Shown piece after piece: positions 6,941 through 14,882 of a stretch of DNA of 15,353 nucleotides. How positions within the stretch are numbered: position 1 is the first letter of the stretch; each line of letters opens with the position of its first letter. The DNA comes from Subdoligranulum variabile (GTDB lineage: Bacteria > Bacillota > Clostridia > Oscillospirales > Ruminococcaceae): assembly GCA_004552305.1 (NCBI GenBank), contig SFOX01000033.1, forward strand, positions 1 through 15,353. Reading direction: 5' to 3'. A model generated the notes under the pieces. It was given only the letters and a program-made list of their open reading frames with translations. It did no database searches and was not told the origin of the DNA. A program made the translations under genes and the position numbers.

Positions 6941-8506
6941 TTAGCGGTAGCTTTCGGGCAGCTGGTCCAGGGTCTGCCATTTCTGCATGGCATCCTCCAA
7001 GCTCATACCGTTCGCCACGGCATCGCGGCGGCAGGCATTGACGGCTTGGATCTCCTTCATCTTCTCGCCGGTCAGGGCATAGCCCTTCATAGCAATCAGC
7101 GTGGCCGCCCAAGCGACCATCGGGATGACGCAGAACAGCACGATGACCACCACGTTCATACCGGGGGTGTAGGGGTCGTACTGGGTGGGCAGGCTCTGCA
7201 AGCCGATGAAACTGACCGCCACACCGACAACGGTGGCGGACAGACTGGAAACCAGCTTGTCCACCAGGCTGAACAGCGTACCCATGATGCCGGGGATGTA
7301 CTTGCCGGACTGGTAGGTTTCGTAGTCAGAGCAGTCGGCAACCATCGGGATGGGCATATCGGCGGTGGCATAGTACGCGCCGTAGCCGACGCCGAACAGC
7401 AGAATGAACAAAACCGTGTACAGGTTGATAGACAGTCCGCCCTCGCCCAGCAGGCTCAGGGTGAAGCCGTCGCCATGACCCCACAGGAGCAGCAGGACAA
7501 ACACGCCGACGTAGCAAATCAGAGCCACGCTGACATAGCGCATCAGGCTGGCTTTCTGCCCGTGCTTTTGGCTGGTGCGCACGGTCAGCAGGAAGAAGGG
7601 GACACTAAAGACGTAGCCCAGCACCATCATGGGCAGGTACAGCCCGTCATAGTTGCCCATCATACAGCCGTACAGCATGCACAGCACGGTGGTGTTGGTG
7701 GCGATAGACAGCGCCAGCTTGCAGCCCGCACCGGCAACCATCAGGCGCTGCATGGGCTTGTTCTCCTTGATGATCTGTACATACTCGGAAACCTTGAGCT
7801 TTTCGGTCTTTTCGCCGCCGATGCCGAAGTACTTGGGCTGATCCTTCTCCCAGATACCGACAACAGCCAGCAGGGTCAAGGCAAGGGAGATAACAATACC
7901 CACGGGCGCCAGCGCGCGGAAGAACCCGGCGGAGCCGTAGCCGCCCTCATAATTCTTGGCAAGGATGGGGGCAAAGAACTGCATTGCGCCCATGCCCAGC
8001 AGGGAACCGACGGTGTTGAAAATCGTGAACAGCGGGCGCTGCTTGGGGTCGTTGGTCAGAACGGTCTGCCCGGAACGGGTGCAGCTGGTCTGGAAGGTGT
8101 AGCCGATGACCCAGACTGCGTACAGCGCCACAAACACGGCATAGCGCGCCCACATCATTGTGTCGGGAATCAGCGGGGTCAGGCAGTACAGCACCAGAAT
8201 GCTGACTGCCATAATCAGGTTGCCGATGACCATAAACGGACGGAATTTGCCGAACTTGCCGTTGGTGCGGTCCATCAACGCGCCGATGATGGGGTCGGTG
8301 ACAGCGTCAAACAGACGCATACCGGTGACCATGACGGAAGCAAAAATCATGGACAGTGCCAGAACCTTGCTGCCGAAAGTCGCAATATAAGAAAGCACCA
8401 GAACATAGTACACGTTGGTGGCACCGTTGTTCAGCGGGAACAGCACCAGCTGGTACAGCTTGGCGCGGTTCATACCATTGGCATGGGGGGCTGTTTTTTC
8501 ACTCAT
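6941..8506 (-). CDS. GPH-family sugar:cation symporter (MFS)
   Basis: The product has 521 residues with about 12 hydrophobic segments. The GPH signature is present at 64-91: RLFDAVTDPIIGALMDRT followed by NGKFGKFRPF. This family (the glycoside-pentoside-hexuronide symporters, such as MelB, UidB and XynB types) moves sugars or glycosides across the membrane with H+ or Na+. The cytosolic loop GGEKTEKLKVSEYVQIIKEN (around 230-250) and the DCSDYETYQSGKYIPGIMGT block are also typical. The start ATG at 8506 has AGGAG 11 nt upstream. It lies 401 bp after the GH3 gene on the same strand, with repeats between. The neighbouring GH2 and GH3 enzymes suggest that it imports beta-glycosides or their products, but the substrate is inferred. 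I found no convincing promoter of its own. Confidence 0.92.
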   Translation of the reverse strand: MSEKTAPHANGMNRAKLYQLVLFPLNNGATNVYYVLVLSYIATFGSKVLALSMIFASVMVTGMRLFDAVTDPIIGALMDRTNGKFGKFRPFMVIGNLIMAVSILVLYCLTPLIPDTMMWARYAVFVALYAVWVIGYTFQTSCTRSGQTVLTNDPKQRPLFTIFNTVGSLLGMGAMQFFAPILAKNYEGGYGSAGFFRALAPVGIVISLALTLLAVVGIWEKDQPKYFGIGGEKTEKLKVSEYVQIIKENKPMQRLMVAGAGCKLALSIATNTTVLCMLYGCMMGNYDGLYLPMMVLGYVFSVPFFLLTVRTSQKHGQKASLMRYVSVALICYVGVFVLLLLWGHGDGFTLSLLGEGGLSINLYTVLFILLFGVGYGAYYATADMPIPMVADCSDYETYQSGKYIPGIMGTLFSLVDKLVSSLSATVVGVAVSFIGLQSLPTQYDPYTPGMNVVVIVLFCVIPMVAWAATLIAMKGYALTGEKMKEIQAVNACRRDAVANGMSLEDAMQKWQTLDQLPESYR

Positions 8507-8572
8507 AGTAGGACCAACTCCTGTGCGTTAAAGTTGAAAAATAGCAGGGGCGTTTGGATATTGCGTGGGAAA

Positions 8573-8687
8573 GGCTTCCCCCCTTGGGGGGAAGCTGTCA
8601 CCGCAGGTGACTGATGAGGGGGCAACTACCGGACATCTCCCCCTCATCCGGCGCGTACCGCGCCACCTTCCCCCACGGGGGAAGGCT
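8573..8687 (-). repeat. 115-bp multi-hairpin repeat, copy 2
   Basis: This is the reverse-oriented relative of 5092-5206: terminal GGCTTCCCC...GGGGGAAGC and CCTTCCCC...GGGGGAAGG hairpins, with the same internal GTCACC/GGTGAC and GATGAGGGGG/CCCCCTCATC pairs. The middle (CAACTACCGGACAT against AAATGTCCGATAGTCG) is the more variable part. It lies downstream of the minus-strand GH3 gene, points with it, and ends 66 bp before the GPH start codon. Confidence 0.85.
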
Positions 8688-8696
8688 TTTGTTGCC

Positions 8697-8890
8697 CCGT
8701 AGGGGCGGGGCATGCCCCGCCCGCGGTTTTGCGCAAACGCGGGATTTACGGTTTGCCTTGTAGGGGCGGCATATATGCCGCCCGTTGCAGCCGTTCCGGT
8801 AAATCAACCGAACGGCTAAGCCGCACGGGACTACAAACCACATTTTTATGGGGTGTTTCCCCGTAGGGGCGGGGCATGCCCCGCCCGCGG
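8697..8890 (-). repeat. B-A-B palindrome composite between GH3 and the GPH gene
   Basis: Palindrome B (GGGCGGGGCATGCCCCGCCC, a perfect 20-mer) occurs at 8703-8722 and 8867-8886. Palindrome A (GGGCGGCATATATGCCGCCC) lies at 8764-8783. On the minus strand the order and flanks (CCCTAC after each core) match the A-B composites elsewhere. The last copy starts 18 bp beyond the GH3 stop codon. Confidence 0.87.
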
Positions 8891-8907
8891 TTTTGCCTAA
8901 GGGGCCA

Positions 8908-11907
8908 TTACTTCTTCTTCTGTGCCTTCAGTTCCTTTTTAAAGGTCTTGTAGGCGGTGTACTCGGCGGTCTTGCGGAACTTCTTGCCGCCCAGCACCCA
9001 CAGCACGGCAAAGACAACGAACAGCACCGCGGAGATGCGGGCAATGTTCTTGAGCAGGCTTACCAGAGGCAGCTCCTGCACCTTGATGGTGGTGTCCGCG
9101 CCGACGCCGTTCATACCGCAGGAGTTGGCGATGGCGTACAGGTTGTGGTGGCAGGCCTCGCGCATGGCGGTGACGATGACGGGGTCGTTCTTGTACTGGG
9201 GCAGGGTGTCGGTGACGAAGGACATCATCGCATCGTAGATGGACACGCCGGCCAGCACGCCGTCGGGACCGTTGACATACTGGGTCAGAACATTATCGGT
9301 GATGATCATACCTTCGCAGCCCCACTCGTTGCGCAGGATGCCGGTGACCAGACCGTAGTTGCCGCCGGACCAGATAGCGCCCCAGCGGGTGTAGGCGATC
9401 ATAACGCCGTTGCCGTTGCCGACCTCGACGGGAGCCTGGAAGGCCTTCAGGTAGACTTCACGGGCAGCCTGCTCGTTCAGCCAGACGCCCAGACCGATAC
9501 GGTCCTGCTCGCAGTCGTTCAGGGCAAAGTGCTTCATAACAACGTGGACGCCCTTTGCCTGAATGGCGGCGACCTCGTAGGCGCTCATCATACCGGACAG
9601 GAAGCCGTCCTCGGAGTAGTACTCGAAGTTACGACCGCCGTAGGGGGTGCGGTGAATGTTGTTGCCGGGACCGTACAGGCAGGCAATGTTGGCTTGCAGG
9701 CAGTTGTTGCCGATGACCTTGCCGATCTCGGTCATGATCTCGGTGTTGAAGGTGGCAGCCATAACGTCCTCAGAGGTGAAGGCGGTGGCAGTCAGCTGGC
9801 TCTTGTCGTTGCCCAGCAGGCTGGCGGTCAGACCCTGGGGACCGTTTTCGTCACGGGTGCCGGGGGCTTCCACGCTCTTGACGGGCATGGTCCAGTGGAA
9901 GGCGTCGCCGATCAGGGAGTTCATCTCGTCGAAGGTCATCTGATCCAGCAACTCGTCCCACTTGGGATCGTTGTAGTCCAGACCGATCATATCGTACAGC
10001 TTGACGCCGTTCTTGGCGCCCAGGGTGGGCATCTCGACGCTCTCGTAGTCGGCAGGATCGTAACGGACGTCCTGCAGATCCTTCTTGAGCAGCTCGGTCA
10101 GGGTCAGCTTAACGGTTTCGGTGGGCAGGGTGCCGTTCCAGTCAGAGCGGCTCAGCCAGGTCACGGTTTCCTCGATACCCTCGTACAGGTTGGGGTCGGC
10201 GCAGGAAAGCTGGTTGGTGATGGCGGTGCCGTTTTCGCTGGTGGCATAGGTGGTGGTGTCGAGGGCGTCCTCGGTCCAGGTGTAGGTCAGGTCGGCGTTG
10301 CCGTCGGCGGTCATCTTGCCGTTGGTGGACTCGACGGTGTAGCCCTTGGCAGCCAGAATGTTGTTGACAGCGTTGTGGGCATCGGTGGCGGCGGTAAAGT
10401 AGTAGTCACCGGCGTCGAGGATGTAGGTGCCGGCGCCGTAGGTGTCGTAGGAAGCGATGTCGCGCTTGTTGACGGTCATGGACAGCGTCTCGGAAGCGCC
10501 CGGCTCGATGCTGCCGGTCTTGCCGAAGCCGACCAGAGAAACGGCAGACTTCTCCACACCGTTTTCCCTGTCGTAGTCGGTGTAGGGACTCTGGACATAG
10601 ATCTGCACGGTCTTTTTGCCCGCCATATCACCGGTGTTGGTGACCTTGACGGTGACGGTGTAGGTGTCATCGGCGGCATTGTAGCTGACGTTCATATCGC
10701 TGATAGTAAAGTCGGTGTAGCTCATGCCGTAGCCGAAGGGGTATGCCACGATATCGCCGTAGGCGTAGTCGCCTGCGTTGCCGTTACCGGTGACGAAGTC
10801 CTCGTAGCGGGTTTCGTAGTACTTGTAGCCTACATAGATGCCTTCCTGGTAGATCATGTAGGACTTTGCCTTGGCGGGAACATCGCCGCCCTCGACATAG
10901 CCTTCGTAGATAGCGGGGGTGAAGTTCCACATAGCGGGAGCGCTGAAGTTGTCGTAGCAGTAGGTATCGACCAGGCTGCCGGAGGGGTTGACCTTGCCGG
11001 TCAGGATCTCGGCCACGGCGTTGATGCCGGAGATGCCCACGTCACCGATCCACAGCGCGGCGTCGATGTCGTACTCGTTGTTCTTGAGGAAATCGACCTG
11101 CAGGGCGTTGGCGGAGTTGATCAGCAGGATGGTCTTTTTGACGGTGCCGTTCTTCTTCATCTCGGCAACGTTCTGCAGCATCGCCTTCTCGTTCTCGTCG
11201 AGCGCCAGATAGTTGACCTCGCTGTAGGAAAGGTCAGCACCCTCGCCGCCGACGCGGGACAGGGTCACGATAGCGGCATCGCCGTACTGGGCAACGCTGT
11301 CCTTGACCTCATCGGTGTAGACATCCCAAGGCACCTCGGCGGTGACCTCACTGGAGGTGGCGACCATACCGCTCTTGGCGCGGGCGTAGTCCTTGCCGGC
11401 ACCGACGGTGTAGAAGTCCCACAGGGTGGGGTTGACGGTGACACCGACCTTTTCCAGGGCGGTGCGCAGGGTGTCGGCGGTGGAGGCATCAATGTTGCCG
11501 GAGCCGGTGCCGCCGTACACGAGGTTGACGCTGCTGCTGGAGAAGGTGCTGACCTTCGCGTCGGCAGCCAGAGGCAGCGCATTGTTGTTGTTCATCAGCA
11601 GGGCAGCGCCCTCGGCCTCGACCTGCTGGGTCAAAGCCAGACCGTAGTTGACCATCTCCTCGGCGGAGTTGAAGTCACTGGTGTAATACTGGGCGTTGGT
11701 GTCCTCGTTCTGCAGCTTCCAGAAGCTGCCGCCGAAGCGGGCCGCCATGGTGTTGTCGAACTTTGCGGCAAGCACGGACAAAGGCACGGAAAGGATCATA
11801 ACGATCGCGCAGAGGATCGTCAGGACTTTCCACAGCGTAATGGTCTTACGCTTAGCCTTTTTGTAGGCTTTTTTCAAAGCCTTTTTTTGGGTCTTTACGT
11901 CTTCCAT
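8908..11907 (-). CDS. Membrane-tethered GH3 beta-glycosidase with swapped domains
   Basis: The product has 999 residues. Domain order is reversed from usual GH3 enzymes. A Lys-rich start and a membrane segment (about 24-47) come first. The alpha/beta sandwich domain normally found second is at about 85-395, with likely acid/base Glu222 in GGEGADL. A fibronectin-III-like domain is at about 405-505. The TIM-barrel domain normally found first is at about 640-930, with GGRNFE at 757-762, KH at 792-793 and likely nucleophile Asp871 in MIITDNV. A second membrane segment (about 954-973) and a basic tail end the protein. Both tails are basic, so both ends should be cytosolic and the enzyme outside. 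GH3 enzymes release terminal beta-linked sugars, often glucose or xylose. ATG 11907 has AAGGAG 9-10 nt upstream. It lies between the GH2 and GPH genes on the same strand. Confidence 0.93.
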   Translation of the reverse strand: MEDVKTQKKALKKAYKKAKRKTITLWKVLTILCAIVMILSVPLSVLAAKFDNTMAARFGGSFWKLQNEDTNAQYYTSDFNSAEEMVNYGLALTQQVEAEGAALLMNNNNALPLAADAKVSTFSSSSVNLVYGGTGSGNIDASTADTLRTALEKVGVTVNPTLWDFYTVGAGKDYARAKSGMVATSSEVTAEVPWDVYTDEVKDSVAQYGDAAIVTLSRVGGEGADLSYSEVNYLALDENEKAMLQNVAEMKKNGTVKKTILLINSANALQVDFLKNNEYDIDAALWIGDVGISGINAVAEILTGKVNPSGSLVDTYCYDNFSAPAMWNFTPAIYEGYVEGGDVPAKAKSYMIYQEGIYVGYKYYETRYEDFVTGNGNAGDYAYGDIVAYPFGYGMSYTDFTISDMNVSYNAADDTYTVTVKVTNTGDMAGKKTVQIYVQSPYTDYDRENGVEKSAVSLVGFGKTGSIEPGASETLSMTVNKRDIASYDTYGAGTYILDAGDYYFTAATDAHNAVNNILAAKGYTVESTNGKMTADGNADLTYTWTEDALDTTTYATSENGTAITNQLSCADPNLYEGIEETVTWLSRSDWNGTLPTETVKLTLTELLKKDLQDVRYDPADYESVEMPTLGAKNGVKLYDMIGLDYNDPKWDELLDQMTFDEMNSLIGDAFHWTMPVKSVEAPGTRDENGPQGLTASLLGNDKSQLTATAFTSEDVMAATFNTEIMTEIGKVIGNNCLQANIACLYGPGNNIHRTPYGGRNFEYYSEDGFLSGMMSAYEVAAIQAKGVHVVMKHFALNDCEQDRIGLGVWLNEQAAREVYLKAFQAPVEVGNGNGVMIAYTRWGAIWSGGNYGLVTGILRNEWGCEGMIITDNVLTQYVNGPDGVLAGVSIYDAMMSFVTDTLPQYKNDPVIVTAMREACHHNLYAIANSCGMNGVGADTTIKVQELPLVSLLKNIARISAVLFVVFAVLWVLGGKKFRKTAEYTAYKTFKKELKAQKKK

Positions 11908-12027
11908 CTTGTTTTCTCCTTGTTGGTTTTCTCCGCAGTTTCTATAAACAAACCGCCTGACAGCGGGTCGTTACCAAAGGGGTAAAGGGGTGTTTGCGCC
12001 GCAGAGTTTCTTCTGACGGGCAGGCGG

Positions 12028-12170
12028 TACGGGCGAGCAATGCTCGCCCCTACAACTGAATGGGCAACCTACGCCGCACCGTAGGGGCGGGGCAAGCCCC
12101 GCCCGCGACCGTATATATTATAATGAATACAACGGGTTGATTTGTAGGGGCGGCATATATGCCGCCCGCA
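12028..12170 (-). repeat. A-B-F palindrome composite between GH2 and GH3
   Basis: Palindrome A lies at 12148-12167 (perfect 20-mer), B at 12085-12104 (core CAAG) and a third type, F (GGGCGAGCA, A, TGCTCGCCC), at 12031-12049 with CCTAC after it. On the minus strand the order is A, B, F, downstream of the GH2 gene in the same direction. The rest of the 397-bp gap holds the heptamer module (12237-12304) and GH3's leader, in which I see no convincing promoter. Confidence 0.85.
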
Positions 12171-12236
12171 GCAGTCACACCGGTAAATCGACCTGACGGG
12201 CAAACCGCGCGGGCAAAGCGCCGCGTTTTTGCCATC

Positions 12237-12304
12237 TGCGCGCGCGGCGCGCACTCCGCATTTATTATCTATTATCTCTTATCTCTTATCTCTTATTTAA
12301 GGTA
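12237..12304 (-). repeat. 7-bp TAA-repeat tract plus GC hairpin, 3' of the GH2 gene
   Basis: Reading the minus strand from the GH2 stop: three ATAAGAG heptamers, ATAATAG, ATAATAA, then ATGCGGAG, then a hairpin with arms TGCGCGC and GCGCGCA (12253-12237). The layout is as at 5355-5413, with G replacing A in the heptamers. As there, no U-tract follows, so termination is uncertain and read-through into GH3 is possible. Confidence 0.75.
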
Positions 12305-14224
12305 TCATACCCAGTTTGCGCTCTTGGTCTTGCTCTTAGTCAGCTTGTAGCCGGGGTTCGGCGTGCTTACCTTGGTAAACACGGCTTCGTCAATGTGGTC
12401 CCCCGCCACCGCCTGCACCTTGGTTTCGCCGTTCAGCTTGACCTTGAAGGTAAAGACGTGTTCGCCGGTCTGCTCGGCGAGCTTTTCACCGTTGACAAAC
12501 AGGGCAACGGATTTCTGGTTGGAGTAGACCTTGACCTCGATCTCGCTGCGGGTGCGCTCGGCAAAGCGCTTGGAGCAGATATGCACAAACGGGTCCTCGC
12601 TCCACCACGCCTTGTACAGGTAGAAGCTGTCCTTCTTGGTTTTGCGGTCAAAGGTGACAAGTCCCTTGTGGTTCATACCCGGCTCGCCGCCTTGGTCGCG
12701 GGCATCGGCGGCAAAGTCGAACATATTCCAGACGTGGGTACTCCACAGCCAAGGGTGGCGCTCAAAGCAGCGCAGCATATATTCGTGGTAGAGGGCCTGG
12801 TATTCCTCGGTGTGGTCGCCGCGGCGGGGATGCTCGCTGTGCAGGTTGGGCATACCCTCGGCACCGTACTCGCTGAAGCCCAGCGGGCGGTTCGGGTAGC
12901 ACAGGTGGAAGAAATCCATCCACAGGTCGTTCAAGAACAGCCCCGGCACATACCAACCCAAATACAGGTTCCAGCTGACGAGGTCGGTAATGTGCGCCAC
13001 CGGGTTAAAGGGACCGCACATCGCATAGCACGCCAGCGTGGTCAGGCGGGTGTCGTCCATCTTGTGGCAGAGGTCGTTCAGCACGCGGTGGTTGTCCAGC
13101 ATATCGCGCTTGTCCTTGGTCGAGATGGTGATCTCGTTGGACACGCCCCAGCAGACGATGCAGGCGTGGTTGTAGTTCTGCTCGATCAGCTCCTGCATCT
13201 GGCTGATGGTGTTGGCGCGCCCGCCCGGCATATGCTCGCTGATATAGGGGATCTCCGCCCAGACGACCATACCCGCCTCGTCGCACAGGTCGTAGAAGTA
13301 CTGGTCATGCTGGTAGTGGGCAAGGCGCACGGTGTTGGCGCCCAGCTCCTGGATGAGCTGCATATCCTCGTCGTGCATTTCCCGGGTGATGGCGTTGCCC
13401 AGAGCCTTGCGGTCCTGATGGCGGGAAACGCCGTGCAGCGGGTAGGCGCGACCGTTCAGGAAAAAGCCCTGCTTGGGGTCCACCGAGAAGCTGCGCACGC
13501 CGAAGCGCTGGGTGACCTCGTCCTGCACAGCGCCGCTGCACACCAGACGCACGGTGCAGGTATAGAGATACGGGTCGCGCACGCCGTCCCACAGGTGGGG
13601 GTGCTGCATCGTCAGGGTGGTGTCGGCGCCGGTGCCGGTCAGCACGGTGCTGCCGGCGGCATCGGTGACGGTGATCTCCACCTCGCCCTCGCCCTCAACG
13701 CGGGTCTGCACGCGGATGTCGGCGCTGCTGCCCTTGACGGTGGGGGTGATGCGCACGCCGCAGCTGCCGAGGTAATTCAGCGCGATGTGATTTTTGCTGA
13801 CAACCAGCAGGCTGACATCGCGGTAGATGCCGCCGTAGAAGGTGAAGTCCGCCTTTTGGGGGTAGACGCGGTCGTTTTTGCTGTTGTCCGCAATGACGGT
13901 CAGGGTGTTTTGCTCTGCCAGCAGGGCGGTGATGTCGGCGCGGAAGGTCGAGTAGCCGCCGTCGTGGCGGATGACCTCGGTGCCGTTCAGGGTAACGGCA
14001 GCGCTGGCGTTGACACCCTCAAACTGCAGCCAGACCTGCTGGGTGTTGGCGTCAAAGGCGGGCTTGGCGAAGGTGGTTTGGTAGGTGCAGCTGCCGCGCT
14101 TGTAGTCGTTGCCGCCGTCCTGCCCGTCGATATGGTTCCATGTATGGGGCAGTTCCACCGCCGCAGTCTTGCCGTCCGGACCGGTAAACTGCCAGTTTTT
14201 CATCAGCTTGGTAACAGTGCGCAT
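12305..14224 (-). CDS. GH2 beta-galactosidase/beta-glucuronidase-type glycosidase
   Basis: The product has 639 residues, typical of compact GH2 enzymes. A sugar-binding jelly-roll domain spans about 10-145 (LPHTWN at 25-30, FYGGIYRDV at 129-137), an Ig-like domain about 147-245, and a TIM barrel about 250-545, with HGVSRHQD at 264-271, acid/base Glu364 in WGVSNE and nucleophile Glu452 in GFSEYGAEG. A small beta-rich tail (VKVYSNQKSVALFVNGE) follows. No signal peptide is seen, so it is cytosolic. An N-x-K pair (Asn518, Lys520, in NHKG) resembles the carboxylate-binding motif of glucuronidases but is also common in small GH2 galactosidases, so specificity stays open. ATG 14224 is chosen because AGGAG lies 7 nt upstream. 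ATG 14239 lies before that site and has none of its own. It is the first gene of the sugar cluster. Confidence 0.93.
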   Translation of the reverse strand: MRTVTKLMKNWQFTGPDGKTAAVELPHTWNHIDGQDGGNDYKRGSCTYQTTFAKPAFDANTQQVWLQFEGVNASAAVTLNGTEVIRHDGGYSTFRADITALLAEQNTLTVIADNSKNDRVYPQKADFTFYGGIYRDVSLLVVSKNHIALNYLGSCGVRITPTVKGSSADIRVQTRVEGEGEVEITVTDAAGSTVLTGTGADTTLTMQHPHLWDGVRDPYLYTCTVRLVCSGAVQDEVTQRFGVRSFSVDPKQGFFLNGRAYPLHGVSRHQDRKALGNAITREMHDEDMQLIQELGANTVRLAHYQHDQYFYDLCDEAGMVVWAEIPYISEHMPGGRANTISQMQELIEQNYNHACIVCWGVSNEITISTKDKRDMLDNHRVLNDLCHKMDDTRLTTLACYAMCGPFNPVAHITDLVSWNLYLGWYVPGLFLNDLWMDFFHLCYPNRPLGFSEYGAEGMPNLHSEHPRRGDHTEEYQALYHEYMLRCFERHPWLWSTHVWNMFDFAADARDQGGEPGMNHKGLVTFDRKTKKDSFYLYKAWWSEDPFVHICSKRFAERTRSEIEVKVYSNQKSVALFVNGEKLAEQTGEHVFTFKVKLNGETKVQAVAGDHIDEAVFTKVSTPNPGYKLTKSKTKSANWV

Positions 14225-14267
14225 CGTTGCTCTCCTCATCGGTTGGTTGGGGTCGTTGGTTTGCTAA

Positions 14268-14414
14268 GGCAACACCGCACAATTCCCGCCTTACGGCTTA
14301 AGCACCGCTCCGGCGGCTGCGGCACAGCATCTGCGTTGCCAAAATGCTCGCCAATACACAAAGTATTGCCTGCGCTTTTCGCCGCATCGGCACTTAGAAT
14401 TATGCGGTGTCACC
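14268..14414. mobile_element. 147-bp MITE-like element in the GH2 leader
   Basis: The ends are inverted repeats: GGCAACACCGCACAATTC (14268-14285) and GAATTATGCGGTGTCACC (14397-14414), matching at 15 of 18 positions when paired. Inside are a CAATAC/GTATTG hairpin (14352-14368) and other dyads, with no gene. I cannot define a clear target duplication. It lies between the predicted GH2 promoter and start codon, so it should be transcribed in the leader. No transposase is present here, so it would depend on one elsewhere. Confidence 0.75.
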
Positions 14415-14431
14415 TTTATTTTTCTATAGGT

Positions 14432-14460
14432 ATTGTAAAATATGTACGCAAGATTCGCAA
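14432..14460 (-). promoter_or_regulatory. Promoter of the GH2 gene
   Basis: On the minus strand, TTGCGA (14460-14455) and TACAAT (14437-14432) are separated by 17 bp. The predicted start near 14425 gives a leader of about 200 nt that contains the MITE-like element. Confidence 0.7.
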
Positions 14461-14472
14461 TACTCTTGCGAA
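14454..14472. promoter_or_regulatory. 19-bp dyad over the GH2 -35, candidate operator
   Basis: TTCGCAA (14454-14460), TACTC, TTGCGAA (14466-14472) is a perfect 7+5+7 dyad. Overlapping it is CGCAAGA (14447-14453) with TCTTGCG (14464-14470). The site covers the -35 hexamer, where a sugar-responsive repressor would act. No LacI, GntR or AraC gene is in the window, so the binding protein is unknown. Confidence 0.45.
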
Positions 14473-14522
14473 GAACGGTCATTTTGTGGAATATTCGGTC
14501 ACAGGCGTACAAAAACATCCCA

Positions 14523-14551
14523 CGATTTTTGTGCTGTTTGCACAAAAATCG
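14523..14551. other. 12-bp perfect hairpin upstream of the GH2 promoter
   Basis: CGATTTTTGTGC (14523-14534) pairs with 14540-14551 around a TGTTT loop. It lies between the GH2 promoter and the plus-strand heptamer module. It may insulate the two transcription directions, but no T-tract follows on either strand. Confidence 0.5.
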
Positions 14552-14564
14552 CGCGGCGTTTGCA

Positions 14565-14630
14565 GATAAAAGATAAAAGATAAAAGATAATAAATAGGGT
14601 GTGTCCGCTTTGCGGACACATTTTTATTTT
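14565..14630 (+). terminator. 7-bp TAA-repeat tract plus strong plus-strand terminator
   Basis: Three ATAAAAG heptamers, ATAATAA and ATAGGG lead into a 9-bp stem TGTGTCCGC/GCGGACACA (14600-14608 with 14612-14620, TTT loop), followed by TTTTTATTTT. This is the third copy of the module seen after the M20 and GH2 genes, here with a full U-tract. No plus-strand gene is seen before it. Confidence 0.75.
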
Positions 14631-14650
14631 ATTGCAATTCTCCCATTCGG

Positions 14651-14851
14651 TTGTAGGGGCGAGCATTGCTCACCCGCGGGGTTTACCCGGCAGGTTGCAT
14701 TGGCGGGAGGATTGCACGGGCGGCATATATGCCGCCCCTACAAGCCAAACCATAATGTTCACGTTGCCGTGTTGTCGCGGGCGGGGCATGCCCCGCCCCT
14801 ACCGCGCAATGTTTTTTATTGCCCTGTAGGGCGGGGTGACCCCACCCCGCC
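14651..14851 (+). repeat. F-A-B-C palindrome composite
   Basis: Palindromes in plus order: F at 14657-14675 (GGGCGAGCA, T, TGCTCACCC, one arm base changed), A at 14718-14737, B at 14779-14798 (perfect 20-mer) and C at 14829-14851 with GTAGGG before it. A-B-C with its spacers corresponds to one unit of the 177-bp array. Confidence 0.87.
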
Positions 14852-14882
14852 GGGGAATTTGGTGGTTACCACAAAACGGCAA

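Noticed and set aside
8848..11985. 1045-residue plus-strand open frame opposite the GH3 gene
   Set aside because: It is antisense to a clear GH3 enzyme, is Val/Gly/His-rich in a way typical of GC-rich antisense frames, and starts within a repeat.
14225..14239. GH2 start at ATG 14239
   Set aside because: It lies ahead of the AGGAG site that serves ATG 14224 and has no ribosome binding site itself.
12395..14569. 724-residue plus-strand open frame opposite the GH2 gene
   Set aside because: It is antisense to a clear GH2 enzyme, has no domain, and has no ribosome binding site of note.
14443..14580. Small plus-strand open frame starting ATGTACGCAAG and ending in the heptamer tract
   Set aside because: It has no ribosome binding site, overlaps the GH2 promoter and a hairpin, and shows no recognisable protein features.
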